Shown: positions 24,634 to 32,899, counted from the first letter of the stretch. The stretch: DNA of 64,000 nt from Planomonospora parontospora (GCA_014647935.1 BMQD01000008.1:186001-250000), one strand, 5' to 3'. A program made the numbers and translations. Notes: generated from the letters alone by a model not told the origin.

Positions 24634-25695
24634 ATGGACACGCGGCTGGACCTCACCCAGGACGTCGGCGCGCTCACCGCGCGGATCGTGGACGTCGAGT
24701 CGGTGAGCGGGAACGAGAAGGCGCTCGCCGACGCGGTGGAGGAGGCGCTGCGCGCCCTGCCGCACCTGCGGGTGGAGCGCGACGGCGACTCGGTCGTGGC
24801 CCGCACCGAGCTCGGCCGGGGCGAGCGGGTGGTGATCGCCGGGCACATCGACACGGTCCCGGTGGCGGACAACCTGCCCAGCCGGGTCGAGGGCGACCTG
24901 CTGTACGGCTGCGGCACGTCCGACATGAAGAGCGGCGTCGCGGTCGCCCTGAAGCTGGCCGCCGCACTGGAGGCGCCGAACCGGGACGTGACCTACGTCT
25001 TCTACGACTGCGAGGAGATCGAGGCCGAGCGCAACGGGCTGCTCCGGCTCAGCCGGAACCACCCCGGCTGGCTCGCCGGGGACTTCGCGGTGCTGATGGA
25101 GCCCACCGACGGGGTGATCGAGGGCGGTTGCCAGGGCACCCTGCGGGCGCAGGTCGTCACCCGGGGCAAGCAGGCGCACAGCGCCAGGTCCTGGCTCGGA
25201 GTCAACGCGATCCACGCCGCCGGGCCCGTGCTGGACGTCCTGAACGCCTACCGGGCCAGGACGCCGGTCGTGGACGGGCTGGAGTACCACGAGGGCCTGA
25301 ACGCGGTCGGCGTCACCGGCGGCGTCGCGGGCAACGTGATCCCCGACGAGTGCGTGGTGACGGTCAACTACCGCTTCGCCCCCGACCTGTCGCTGGAGGA
25401 GGCGCGCGAGCACGTGCGCGAGGTGTTCGACGGGTTCGAGCTCCGCTTCACCGACGGCGCCCCGGCCGCGCGGCCCGGCCTGAACCACCCGGTGGCGGCG
25501 GCGTTCGTGACGGCGGTCGGCGGCGTGCCGAGGGCCAAGCTCGGCTGGACGGACGTCTCGCTCTTCTCCGGCCTGGGCGTCCCGGCCGTCAACTACGGCC
25601 CCGGCGACCCGAACCTGGCCCACCAGCGCGGGGAGTTCGCCTCGCTGTCCAAGATCGCCGAAGCCGAGCGGCACCTGCTCTCCTGGCTCTCCTGA
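24634..25695 (+). CDS. dapE: Succinyl-diaminopimelate desuccinylase
   Basis: 353 residues, M20 metallopeptidase family. Metal-binding motifs: VVIAGHIDTVPV (His/Asp), YGCGTSDMKSG (bridging Asp), FYDCEEIEAERNG (catalytic Glu pair), MEPTDGVIEGGCQGT, and a C-terminal NYGPGDPNLAHQ (His ligand); the dimerisation domain includes RGKQAHSARSWLG. Product of the actinobacterial DapE branch, it releases succinate to give LL-diaminopimelate; it acts after DapC, encoded 1.8 kb upstream. Leaderless start ATG 24634. Followed by a repeat-rich 323-bp gap. Confidence 0.94.
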   Translation: MDTRLDLTQDVGALTARIVDVESVSGNEKALADAVEEALRALPHLRVERDGDSVVARTELGRGERVVIAGHIDTVPVADNLPSRVEGDLLYGCGTSDMKSGVAVALKLAAALEAPNRDVTYVFYDCEEIEAERNGLLRLSRNHPGWLAGDFAVLMEPTDGVIEGGCQGTLRAQVVTRGKQAHSARSWLGVNAIHAAGPVLDVLNAYRARTPVVDGLEYHEGLNAVGVTGGVAGNVIPDECVVTVNYRFAPDLSLEEAREHVREVFDGFELRFTDGAPAARPGLNHPVAAAFVTAVGGVPRAKLGWTDVSLFSGLGVPAVNYGPGDPNLAHQRGEFASLSKIAEAERHLLSWLS

Positions 25696-25710
25696 GACCT
25701 CGGGAGCGGA

Positions 25711-25856
25711 CCCGCGAGCCGCGACGCGCAGCGTCGCCGTGGACCCGCGAGGGGGCTCCGTCGTCTGGACTGAGGAGCGCGCGCAGCGAAGCGAGCACGT
25801 GACGAGGGAAGACGGCGGTTACCGGCCCGCGAGCCGCGACGCGCAGCGTCGCCGTG
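25711..25856. repeat. Dispersed repeat, copy 1, flanked by 31-bp direct repeats
   Basis: A 31-bp unit (CCCGCGAGCCGCGACGCGCA... at 25711-25741) recurs exactly at 25826-25856. Positions 25742-25853 match 50713-50823 in this window almost base for base over most of ~111 bp, including TCTGGACTGAGGAGCG and GACGAGGGAAGACGGCGGTT. It contains the palindrome GCGACGCGCAGCGTCGC. Both copies begin within about 15 nt of the stop of a plus-strand gene. Probably a non-coding mobile or REP-like element; no coding function seen. Confidence 0.88.
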
Positions 25857-25863
25857 AAAACGA

Positions 25864-25909
25864 GAAAGTGGCTTTCCTCGCCGGCCATTTGGCGGGGAAA
25901 GCCACTTTC
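25864..25909 (+). terminator. 19-bp stem-loop after dapE
   Basis: Arms GAAAGTGGCTTTCCTCGCC and GGCGGGGAAAGCCACTTTC pair with one T-G wobble around an 8-nt loop. It lies in the 323-bp gap between dapE and the first LOG gene, next to the dispersed repeat. It lacks a U tract, so termination is inferred; it could instead be the terminus of a small mobile element. The rest of the gap (25910-26018) shows only the AT-richer promoter of the LOG gene. Confidence 0.6.
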
Positions 25910-26006
25910 AGTCCCGAGCAGCACCCTCGCCGGTTAGACGCGGGCTCGTCGAAATCCGGTTCCGTGTTTTCGCGGAGAATTTTCAAGATTTTTCCCGGGA
26001 CGGCGC

Positions 26007-26012
26007 TAGCGT
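26007..26012 (+). promoter_or_regulatory. -10-like TAGCGT before the first LOG gene
   Basis: TAGCGT lies 6 nt before ATG 26019; upstream is an AT-rich stretch (TTTTCAAGATTTTTCC) that could carry the -35 region. Confidence 0.5.
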
Positions 26013-26018
26013 GATCGC

Positions 26019-26813
26019 ATGAAGAAGACACGTCCGGAGCGCCGCCAGGGATCCGCAGTGGTCCGCGGTGACTTCGTCCCCGATTCCACCTACGACCAGC
26101 GGCTTCTCGACCGGCGCGGACCGGCCGACTGGCTGCACATGGACCCGTGGCGGGTGCTGCGCATCCAGGCGGAGTTCGTGGAGGGCTTCGGCCTGCTGGC
26201 CGAGCTGCCCCGGGCGGTGACGGTCTTCGGCTCGGCGCGCACACCCGTGGACTCGCCCGACTACGAGCTGGGCGTGCGGCTCGGCCGGGGACTCGCCGAG
26301 GCCGGATACGCCGTGATCACCGGTGGCGGTCCGGGCTGCATGGAGGCGGCGAACAAGGGAGCGGTCGAGGCGGGCGGGATCTCGGTCGGGCTCGGCATCG
26401 AGCTCCCCTTCGAGCAGCACATGAACGAGTACGTCGATCTCGGGATCGAGTTCCGCTACTTCTTCGTCCGCAAGACCATGTTCGTGAAGTACGCCTGCGG
26501 CTTCGTCGCGCTGCCGGGCGGGTTCGGCACGCTGGACGAGCTGTTCGAGGAGCTGACCCTCGTCCAGACACGCAAGATCACTTCTTTCCCCGTGGTGCTG
26601 CTGGGCACGGAGTTCTGGGGCGGACTGCTCGACTGGATCAGGACCACGCTCGTGTCCACGGGGAAGATCTCCCCGGCCGACGTCGACCTGATCCAGGTCA
26701 CCGACGACCCGGCCGAGGCCGTACGGATCATCGCCGAGGCGGACGCGGGCAGGTCGGAGCAGCTGGAGAAGGAGCAGGAGGCGGCGGAGGGCACGGTGGC
26801 CGCCGCGGAATAA
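26019..26813 (+). CDS. LOG family protein (TIGR00730 Rossmann fold)
   Basis: 264 residues. The nucleotide-binding core carries VTVFGSARTP, GYAVITGGGPGCMEAANKGA, FRYFFVRKTMFVKYA and the diagnostic PGGFGTLDELFE, the LOG signature (PGGxGTxxE). LOG proteins are cytokinin-riboside-5'-phosphate or generally nucleotide 5'-monophosphate phosphoribohydrolases. The basic N-terminal extension (~50 residues) is typical of the actinobacterial form next to dapE. The Ala/Glu-rich C-terminus is disordered. A second LOG gene follows 9 nt later. Confidence 0.92.
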   Translation: MKKTRPERRQGSAVVRGDFVPDSTYDQRLLDRRGPADWLHMDPWRVLRIQAEFVEGFGLLAELPRAVTVFGSARTPVDSPDYELGVRLGRGLAEAGYAVITGGGPGCMEAANKGAVEAGGISVGLGIELPFEQHMNEYVDLGIEFRYFFVRKTMFVKYACGFVALPGGFGTLDELFEELTLVQTRKITSFPVVLLGTEFWGGLLDWIRTTLVSTGKISPADVDLIQVTDDPAEAVRIIAEADAGRSEQLEKEQEAAEGTVAAAE

Positions 26814-26816
26814 GGT
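26811..26816 (+). promoter_or_regulatory. -10-like TAAGGT overlapping the upstream stop codon
   Basis: TAAGGT begins with the TAA stop of the first LOG gene (26811-26813) and ends 6 nt before GTG 26823 of the second. No Shine-Dalgarno fits in the 9-nt gap. Confidence 0.5.
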
Positions 26817-26822
26817 TGTCCG

Positions 26823-27410
26823 GTGTTCATCTGCGTGTTCCTGGCCTCGAGCCAGAGGATCGATCCCAAGTACCTGCGGCTGGCGGAGGAGGTGGGAGCC
26901 GAGCTCGCCAGACGCGGGCACACGCTGGTCAGCGGCGGGGCGCGGGTGTCGTGCATGGGCGCGGTGGCCCGCGCGGTCCGCGCGGGCGGCGGCCACACGG
27001 TGGGGGTGATCCCGCAGGCCCTGGTGGACATCGAGGTGGCCGACACCGACTCCGACGAGCTGATCGTCACCGCCGACATGCGCGAGCGCAAGGGGGCGAT
27101 GGACGCCCGCTCCGACGCCTTCCTCGTGCTCCCCGGCGGCATCGGCACACTGGAGGAGCTCTTCGAGATCTGGACCGCGCGGACGCTGGGGCTGCACGAC
27201 AAGCCGCTGGTCCTGCTGGATCCGTGGGGCCTCTACGCGCCGCTGAAGGAGCTGGTGGGGGGCATGCACGAGGAGGGCTTCACCCGGGCCGGCGTCTTCG
27301 ACGCGATCTCCTGGACCACCACGGTCGAGGAGGCGTTCGAGCTTCTGGAGAAACCGGCCGGGCGTCTGGCGCCGAGCCTGGACGAACTAGGCGAGGCCAC
27401 GGCGGGCTAG
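26823..27410 (+). CDS. Second LOG family protein (Rv1205-like)
   Basis: 195 residues, compact LOG protein with ICVFLASSQRIDPKYL, LVSGGARVSCMGAVARA, DMRERKGAMDARSDAFLVL and PGGIGTLEELFEIW (LOG motif). Corresponds in type and place to M. tuberculosis Rv1205, a phosphoribohydrolase producing cytokinins (from memory). Having two LOG paralogues in tandem suggests distinct substrates or regulation. Starts with GTG, probably leaderless. Its 3' end overlaps the convergent hypothetical gene by 24 bp. Confidence 0.92.
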   Translation: MFICVFLASSQRIDPKYLRLAEEVGAELARRGHTLVSGGARVSCMGAVARAVRAGGGHTVGVIPQALVDIEVADTDSDELIVTADMRERKGAMDARSDAFLVLPGGIGTLEELFEIWTARTLGLHDKPLVLLDPWGLYAPLKELVGGMHEEGFTRAGVFDAISWTTTVEEAFELLEKPAGRLAPSLDELGEATAG

Positions 27411-27797
27411 CGCGGGCGGCCGCCTCCCGGCCAGGGACTCGGTCATCGCGACCGCGAGCCGTACCTGGTCCGGGCGGGTGGTGCGGAAGACCCTGGCACC
27501 CAGCCAGGCGCAGACCGCGGCGGCGGCGAGCTCGGCGGCCTCGTCGTCCCCGGCCTTCTCGGAGGCCGCCGCGTCCGCCGTGCCTGTCGCGTTCGCCGCG
27601 TTCGCCGTGCCCGCCGGGTCCCCGGCGGGCCCCGCCGCCCGTTTGGAGATCCGTGCCGAGGACCGGGCCAGCTCCGACGGCGTGACGACGACGGTGCGCC
27701 CGGCCCGGACGAGGCGCTCGACCTCGTCGATCGAGTGGGCCTCGACCCAGTCGGGCCCGGCCTCCGCGTCCGCTCCGACCACCAGGGGATCTGCCAT
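27387..27797 (-). CDS. Hypothetical protein with FolP-tail-like C-terminus
   Basis: 136 residues, not firmly recognised. N-terminal VVGADAEAGPDWVEAHSIDEVERLVRAG, an Ala/Gly-rich middle, and a C-terminus (AWLGARVFRTTRPDQVRLAV, then RRPPALARRGLA) that recalls the tail of dihydropteroate synthase-like proteins. Its place between LOG and DivIVA/tag genes equals that of folP2 in mycobacteria (from memory), so a reduced FolP-derived protein is possible but unproven. Convergent 24-bp overlap with the LOG gene. Confidence 0.65.
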   Translation of the reverse strand: MADPLVVGADAEAGPDWVEAHSIDEVERLVRAGRTVVVTPSELARSSARISKRAAGPAGDPAGTANAANATGTADAAASEKAGDDEAAELAAAAVCAWLGARVFRTTRPDQVRLAVAMTESLAGRRPPALARRGLA

Positions 27798-27881
27798 GCG
27801 GCGATCATAGGTCCTGGCCCCGCGATCTTCCGGATGCGCGGGACGGGACCCGGAGGAAGGGAGTTGTGGCACGATTCGTAT

Positions 27882-28523
27882 GTGCTGGTCGTACTCGTTC
27901 TCGCTGCCCTGGCCGTTCTCGCCGGCGTGGTGCTGGTCGCCACGGGGAGGGGCGGTGAGCTCAGGGAGTTCGCCCCCGACGTGCCCCCGCTCGCCCTGCC
28001 CGCCGCCGGGCAGCTCACCGCGGTGGACTTCATGGCCCTGCAACTGCCGGTGAGCCTGGTCGGCTACCACACGCAGAGCGTGGACGAGACGCTGCAGCGC
28101 GCCGCGACCGCGCTGAGCGAGCGGGACACCAGGATCGCGGTGCTGGAGCAGCGGGTGTCGGAGCTGCTGGCGAGCAGGCTCCAGGCGCGGCAGGAGATGC
28201 ACGCCGGTCCGGCGTACGGGCCGGCCACCGAGCACCGGCCCGGCGCCCCCCGCGAGGATCTCGCCGAGTCGCGCGAAGGCGCCGCCCCCGTTCCAGCCTC
28301 TCTCGGTGACCTCGAGGAGCCGGAGGAGCCCGGCGGCCAGGAGGACCCCGGTGACCCGGAGGAGCCGGAGGGCGCCGGAGCCCGGAGGGGAGCGGAGGGC
28401 GCCGGATCCGAGGAGGCGGCCGGGAGGGCCCCGCGGGACGACCCGGCGGGGCCGGACGGGGAGCCCGGCGCCGCCTCCACGCGGCGGGCGGGCGGGCCTG
28501 CGGACGAGGAGGGGCGCGGGTGA
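27882..28523 (+). CDS. DivIVA-domain membrane protein
   Basis: 213 residues from GTG 27882. N-terminal transmembrane segment (VLVVLVLAALAVLAGVVLVA), then a DivIVA-like motif (FMALQLPVSLVGYHTQSVDE) and a coiled coil (LQRAATALSERDTRIAVLEQ), followed by a long acidic Pro/Glu/Gly-rich tail (~120-213) likely disordered. Proteins of this type adjoin tag in actinobacteria and may mark curved membrane or poles. CACGAT at 6 nt before the GTG suggests a leaderless start. The stop overlaps the tag start by 4 nt (GTGA). Confidence 0.85.
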   Translation: MLVVLVLAALAVLAGVVLVATGRGGELREFAPDVPPLALPAAGQLTAVDFMALQLPVSLVGYHTQSVDETLQRAATALSERDTRIAVLEQRVSELLASRLQARQEMHAGPAYGPATEHRPGAPREDLAESREGAAPVPASLGDLEEPEEPGGQEDPGDPEEPEGAGARRGAEGAGSEEAAGRAPRDDPAGPDGEPGAASTRRAGGPADEEGRG

Positions 28524-29065
28524 CCGCGCTCGTCCGGTGCGGGTGGGTGAGCTCCGCCCCCGAGTACATCGCCTACCACGACGAGGAGTGGGGCCGCCCG
28601 GTCGAGGGCGACGACCGGGTGTTCGAGCGGCTCACCCTGGAGGCGTTCCAGTCGGGCCTGTCGTGGATCACGATCCTGCGCAAGAGGGAGAACTTCCGGA
28701 GCGCGTTCGCGGGCTTCTCCATCCCCGCCGTGGCCGCGTTCGGCCAGGACGACGTGGACCGCCTCCTGGCCGACCCGGGCATCGTCCGCAACCGGGCCAA
28801 GATCGAGGCGGCGATCTCCAACGCGCGGGCCGCGCTCGGCGTCGGCCTGTCCGACCTCGTCTGGCGCCACGCCGATCCCGGTTCCCCGGCGCCCGCGACC
28901 GGCGCGGACGTGCCCGCCCTGACGCCGGGCTCGGTGGCGCTGGCCAAGGAGCTGAAGAAGAACGGCTTCCGCTTCGTCGGCCCCACCACCGCCTATGCGC
29001 TGATGCAGGCCATCGGTCTGGTCAACGACCACGTCGCCGACTGCTGGGTCCGGGACCGGGTCTAG
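28520..29065 (+). CDS. tag: DNA-3-methyladenine glycosylase I
   Basis: 181 residues of the TagI family: RCGWVSSAPEYIAYHDEEWG at the N-terminus, FERLTLEAFQSGLSWITILRKRENFR, a zinc-binding Cys/His framework that includes the N-terminal Cys, HDEEWG and a C-terminal NDHVADCW (His-x3-Cys). It removes 3-methyladenine from alkylated DNA. GTG start within the DivIVA stop (GTGA), so it is translationally coupled. Followed by a strong hairpin. Confidence 0.95.
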   Translation: MTALVRCGWVSSAPEYIAYHDEEWGRPVEGDDRVFERLTLEAFQSGLSWITILRKRENFRSAFAGFSIPAVAAFGQDDVDRLLADPGIVRNRAKIEAAISNARAALGVGLSDLVWRHADPGSPAPATGADVPALTPGSVALAKELKKNGFRFVGPTTAYALMQAIGLVNDHVADCWVRDRV

Positions 29066-29093
29066 CGGCCCGCGGGTCGGCTCCGGGCCCGCC

Positions 29094-29142
29094 GGTCCGC
29101 CCGGCTCCGGGCCCGCGGGTCGGCTCCGGAGCCGGGCGGACC
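29094..29142. terminator. 17-bp inverted repeat between convergent tag and paaX-like genes
   Basis: GGTCCGCCCGGCTCCGG (29094-29110) and CCGGAGCCGGGCGGACC (29126-29142) are perfect complements with a 15-nt loop. A direct repeat CCCGCGGGTCGGCTCCGG also occurs at 29070 and again in the loop region. Probably a bidirectional terminator. Confidence 0.7.
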
Positions 29143-29151
29143 CGGATCTCC

Positions 29152-29934
29152 TCACGGCTCGGTGAGATGGCGGTCCACGAACGCGGAGGCCGCCGGGAGC
29201 AGGCGCGCGGCCTCCCGCTCGAAGTAGGCCCTGGCCTTGTCCCCGGGCCAGCCGCCCGGCAGCAACTCGGCGGGGAGGCCCGGGTCGCGGAAGAGGAAGT
29301 TGCGCCAGCCGTGCAGCAGCCTGCTCCGGACGGCGAAGACCCGGTCGTCGTCGGCGTCGTCCGGCAGCGAGTCGACCAGCTCCACCGCCCGGGCCAGCCA
29401 CTCCTCGTAGGCGGCCGCGATGGCGTCCAGGTCCCAGGTGCGGGCGACGAGCGCCCGGGGGTCGCCGTCGAGCACCGCTTCGAAGCGCTCGGCGTGGATC
29501 TCCTCGCCCGCGAGCAGCGGATCGAGCTCGGGCGAGGGGTGCGGGCCGATCCAGGTGCCCTCCGTCAGCGGCGCGTAACCGAGGAAGGACAGGTCGGCCC
29601 TGAGCCGCTCCCGGCGGGGCCGCTCGCGCACGGGTTCGATCACGAGCAGGTGCCACCGGCCCGACCAGGTGACGGCCCCGGCCCGGTAGATCCGCAGCGC
29701 GGCCTCGTCGAGCCGCCGCACGCATTTCGGGGTGACCTCGTAGCCGGGGCCCTGAGGCAGCCGGGCGGGTGCGAGCCAGCCCTGCCGGACCATGCGCGAG
29801 ATGGCGGTGCGCACGGCCGGGGCCGCGATCTCCAACGGGGCGAGCAGGCGGACGAGGGCGGCGACGGACGCGCGGCCGCCCCGGGAGCGCAGGTGGTCAC
29901 CGTACAGGTCGAAGAGTGCGGCGCGGGCGTTCAC
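29152..29934 (-). CDS. PaaX family transcriptional regulator
   Basis: 260 residues. The N-terminal winged helix (ALFDLYGDHLRSRGGRASVA, VRTAISRMVRQGWLAPARL) and the following TWSGRWHLLVIEP and LRADLSFLGYAPLTEGTWIG segments match PaaX, the phenylacetyl-CoA-responsive repressor family; the C-terminal HGWRNFLFRDPGLPAELLPGGWPG is the conserved PaaX_C region. No phenylacetate genes are in the window, so the regulon is unknown. GTG start. Confidence 0.92.
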   Translation of the reverse strand: MNARAALFDLYGDHLRSRGGRASVAALVRLLAPLEIAAPAVRTAISRMVRQGWLAPARLPQGPGYEVTPKCVRRLDEAALRIYRAGAVTWSGRWHLLVIEPVRERPRRERLRADLSFLGYAPLTEGTWIGPHPSPELDPLLAGEEIHAERFEAVLDGDPRALVARTWDLDAIAAAYEEWLARAVELVDSLPDDADDDRVFAVRSRLLHGWRNFLFRDPGLPAELLPGGWPGDKARAYFEREAARLLPAASAFVDRHLTEP

Positions 29935-30125
29935 AGGGACCAGTTTGGTCGGCGCAGGGGGCCCCGGACAACGGTATCGGGCCTCCGGTGGAACCGGCCT
30001 GGAACCTGATCGTTCCCATTCCGAGCGTGGAGGCGGGATAATAGGACATCACAGAAGACGTGAATGCGTCGGCCACCCTCGGGTCAGTCGGAGATCCGGA
30101 GCCCGAAGCAGGAAGGGATACACGC

Positions 30126-30293
30126 ATGGCGGCGATGAAGCCGAGGACCGGTGATGGTCCGCTGGAGGTCGTCAAGGAAGGCAGGGGGATCGTCATGCGG
30201 GTTCCCCTGGAGGGTGGCGGCCGGCTCGTCGTCGAGCTCTCCGCGGACGAGGCCGGCGCCCTGGGTGAGGAGCTGAAGAAGGTCGTCGGCTGA
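30126..30293 (+). CDS. DUF3117 small protein
   Basis: 55 residues (MAAMKPRTGDGPLEVVKEGR...), a near-invariant actinobacterial DUF3117 protein (Rv1211 type). Function unknown. ATG 30126 follows AGGAAGGGA by 8 nt. The 190-bp gap upstream, shared with the divergent PaaX-like gene, holds an AT-rich stretch likely to contain promoters. Confidence 0.9.
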   Translation: MAAMKPRTGDGPLEVVKEGRGIVMRVPLEGGGRLVVELSADEAGALGEELKKVVG

Positions 30294-30443
30294 CACCGGC
30301 CCGATGACACGGTCCGACGACACGGCCCTGGCCGCAGGGCCGCCCCCGCGGCGGCTCGCGCCAGGGCCGCGGCGTTCCGCCCCGGTCCCGCACCGGAGCC
30401 GCCGAGGCCCCGTGCCGAGGCCGGGGCCTGCACGATGGAAGGA

Positions 30444-32003
30444 ATGAGCGACGTGCCCCTGGAGACCTCGATCAGTACGGCCGCACGGCTGCCGGAGGAC
30501 GCCGCGCTGCTCGCGGTGCCCTTCGCGGCGGATCTCGATCCGCCGGTCGGGCTGCCCGTGCCCGCCGCCGCGCTGCTGGCCTGCTACGAGGCCAAGGGCG
30601 AGGCCGGGGAGATCGTCGAGGTGCCGGTGGCCCGGGGCGAGGCCGTCGGCCGGATCCTGCTGTACGGGATCGGCGACGGCTCGGCCGACGCGCTGCGCAA
30701 GGCGGGCGCGGCGGTGACCCGCCGGGGCAGGGGCCGCGAGGAGATCACCGTCGTGCCGCCGCCCGGGGCGTCCGCCGCAGCGGTGGCCGCGTTCACGGAG
30801 GGCGCGCTGCTGGCCGCCTACACCTTCCGGATCGGCGAGACCGCCCCCTCGTCCCGGCCGGTGGCCTCGATCCGGCTCGTCACCGGAGCCCCCGGGGACG
30901 ACGGGGGGACCGGCGACGCGAGGGAGACGGGGGAGACCGGGACCGGCGACGCGAGGGAGACCGGGGAGACCGGGACCGGCGACGCGACGGAGACCGGGGA
31001 GACCGGGACCGCGGCCGTCGAGTCCGGGATCGCCAGGGGCAGGGCCGTGGCCGGCGCGGTCGCGCTCGCCAGGGACCTGGCCAACACCCCGGCCTCGGTG
31101 AAGACCCCCGCCTGGCTCGCCGAGCGCGCCGCGGAGCAGGGCGTCGCCACCAGGATCTGGGACGAGCGGGAGCTGCGGGCCGGCGGGTTCGGCGGCATCC
31201 TCGCCGTCGGCCAGGGCTCGGTGAGCCCGCCGCGGCTCATCCAGCTCTCCTACGAGCCGGAGGGCGAGGCCACCGGGCACGTGGTCCTCGTCGGCAAGGG
31301 CATCACCTACGACACCGGCGGCCTCTCGCTCAAGCCCACCGAGGGCATGAAGTTCATGAAGACCGACATGGCGGGCGGCGCGGTCGTCATCGCCGTCCTG
31401 GGCGCGCTGGCCGCCCTCGGCGCGCGGGTCCGCGTCACCGGCCTGGTCGCCGCGGCGGAGAACTCCTTCTCCGGTACGGCGCAGCGCCCCAGCGACGTGA
31501 TCACGCAGTACGGCGGGCGGACCGTCGAGGTGCTCAACACCGACGCCGAGGGCCGGCTGGTGATGGCCGACGCCCTGGCCTACGCCGACGCCGAGCTGAA
31601 CCCGGACGTCATGGTGGACATCGCCACGCTGACCGGGGCGATCGGCATCGCCCTGGGCAAGGGCCTGGGAGCGCTCTTCGCCTCCGACGACGGGCTGGCC
31701 GCGGAGCTGGCCGGGGCGGGGGAGGCCAGCGGAGAGCGGCTGTGGCGGATGCCGCTGATCGACGACTACGTCCCGGCGCTGGAGTCCTCCGTGGCCGACC
31801 TGGCCAACATCGAGGCCGGGTCCGCCTACGGCGCGGGCTCGATCACCGCGGCGCTGTTCCTGCGCGAGTTCACCGGCGGGCGGCCGTGGGCGCACCTGGA
31901 CATCGCAGGCGTCGGCCGCAGCACGGTGGACGAGGGCCTGTCCGCCAAGGGCGCGACCGGCTTCGGCGTCCGTCTGCTGCTGGAGTGGCTGTCCGGCCGC
32001 TGA
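30444..32003 (+). CDS. pepA: Leucyl aminopeptidase (M17)
   Basis: 519 residues. The catalytic half shows the M17 metal and catalytic motifs: VGKGITYDTGGLSLKPTEGM, MKTDMAGGAVV, NTDAEGRLVMADALAYA and DIATLTGA. It releases N-terminal residues from peptides, using two metals, as a hexamer. A three-copy 11-residue insertion (GDARETGETGT type) lies between the N-terminal macro-like domain and the catalytic domain. ATG 30444 is preferred because CACGAT lies 7 nt upstream; ATG 30435 is an alternative. Confidence 0.94.
   Translation: MSDVPLETSISTAARLPEDAALLAVPFAADLDPPVGLPVPAAALLACYEAKGEAGEIVEVPVARGEAVGRILLYGIGDGSADALRKAGAAVTRRGRGREEITVVPPPGASAAAVAAFTEGALLAAYTFRIGETAPSSRPVASIRLVTGAPGDDGGTGDARETGETGTGDARETGETGTGDATETGETGTAAVESGIARGRAVAGAVALARDLANTPASVKTPAWLAERAAEQGVATRIWDERELRAGGFGGILAVGQGSVSPPRLIQLSYEPEGEATGHVVLVGKGITYDTGGLSLKPTEGMKFMKTDMAGGAVVIAVLGALAALGARVRVTGLVAAAENSFSGTAQRPSDVITQYGGRTVEVLNTDAEGRLVMADALAYADAELNPDVMVDIATLTGAIGIALGKGLGALFASDDGLAAELAGAGEASGERLWRMPLIDDYVPALESSVADLANIEAGSAYGAGSITAALFLREFTGGRPWAHLDIAGVGRSTVDEGLSAKGATGFGVRLLLEWLSGR
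30908..31006 (+). repeat. In-frame 33-bp tandem repeat (3 copies) in pepA
   Basis: Repeats start at 30908, 30941 and 30974 with a 33-bp period, encoding GDARETGETGT-like 11-mers in the interdomain linker. Units differ by one or two bases, so the expansion is recent, and it preserves the frame. Confidence 0.9.
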
Positions 32004-32147
32004 AGCCGGGGCGGTGCGAGGACCGCCGGGGCGCGGTTCCGCCCCGGCGGAGTCGCACACCCGGGGACTCGGCCGTCCGGCGGAGCCGCCGGGGCGCGGC
32101 CGCCGTCCTCGGCGCCGCGGCCTGCCGGGACTCGGCCGGCCGCCGGG

Positions 32148-32798
32148 TCAGCCGGCGAGCTTGACCGCGGCGAGGATGCCGCCCCCGAGCGGGAGCAGCA
32201 GGGGGCGGAGCCGCTCGTCGGAGCGGACCAGCTTGCCCAGCTCGCGGACGGCGACGGTGTCCGGGTCGCGCCGGGCGGGGTCGGCGACCCGGTGGTGCCA
32301 GAGGGCGTTGTCGAAGACGACGACGCCGCCCGTGCGCAGCAGCCGGACGGACTCGGCCAGGTAGTCGCCGTACTCCTGCATGGCGCCGTCGCAGAAGACC
32401 ATGTCGTAGCCGCCGTCGGACAGGCGCGGCAGCACGTCCAGGGCCCGCCCGGTGATCAGGCGGACGCGGCCGCCGGAGAAACCCGCCTGGGCGAAGCTCT
32501 GCCGGGCCAGGCGCTGGAGCTCGGGCTCCACGTCCACGCTGGTGAGCGTGCCGTCGGGGCGCATGCCGCGGAGCAGCCACAGGCCGGACACCCCGCAGCC
32601 GGTGCCGATCTCCACCACGGCGCGGGCGTTGACGGCGCTGGCGAGGAAGCAGAGGGCGGCGCCGCCGCTGGGCGAGGTCGGGGAGATCCCCACCTCCAGG
32701 CTCCGCTGCCGGGCGAGGCGGAGGATCTCGTCCTCGGGATGGAAGTCCTCGGCATAGGCCAGAGTGGCCTCCAACGGACTTGTCGGCGTCTCTGCCAT
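32148..32798 (-). CDS. O-methyltransferase (Rv1220c-like)
   Basis: 216 residues, class I SAM methyltransferase of the caffeoyl-CoA/catechol O-methyltransferase type: VEIGTGCGVSGLWLLRGM (motif I), LTSVDVEPELQRLA, YDMVFCDGAMQEYGDYL (metal Asp) and VVVFDNALWHHRVADP. Substrate unknown. It is divergent from sigE, as in mycobacteria (from memory). ATG 32798 with GGGAGGAGAGG just upstream; upstream in-frame starts lie in the intergenic region. Confidence 0.9.
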   Translation of the reverse strand: MAETPTSPLEATLAYAEDFHPEDEILRLARQRSLEVGISPTSPSGGAALCFLASAVNARAVVEIGTGCGVSGLWLLRGMRPDGTLTSVDVEPELQRLARQSFAQAGFSGGRVRLITGRALDVLPRLSDGGYDMVFCDGAMQEYGDYLAESVRLLRTGGVVVFDNALWHHRVADPARRDPDTVAVRELGKLVRSDERLRPLLLPLGGGILAAVKLAG

Positions 32799-32873
32799 CG
32801 GCCTCTCCTCCCGCTCTCTCGTGCACAGTCGCATGGGCGCTGGGTCGCAGCCTAAGGGAGGAGGCCCGGATCG

Positions 32874-32899
32874 GGAACTCATGCCCCGGGCGGGACGTT
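32874..32899 (+). promoter_or_regulatory. Putative ECF-sigma promoter of sigE
   Basis: GGAAC (32874-32878) and CGTT (32896-32899) are separated by 17 nt, the classical ECF -35/-10 arrangement, suggesting autoregulation by SigE. Transcription would start near 32906, which excludes the in-frame ATG at 32898 as the sigE start. Confidence 0.6.

Noticed and set aside
24381..24926. N-terminal extension of the secreted protein to an upstream start at 24926
   Set aside because: It would run through the 32-bp palindrome and antisense to dapE; the TM segment starts properly after GTG 24380.
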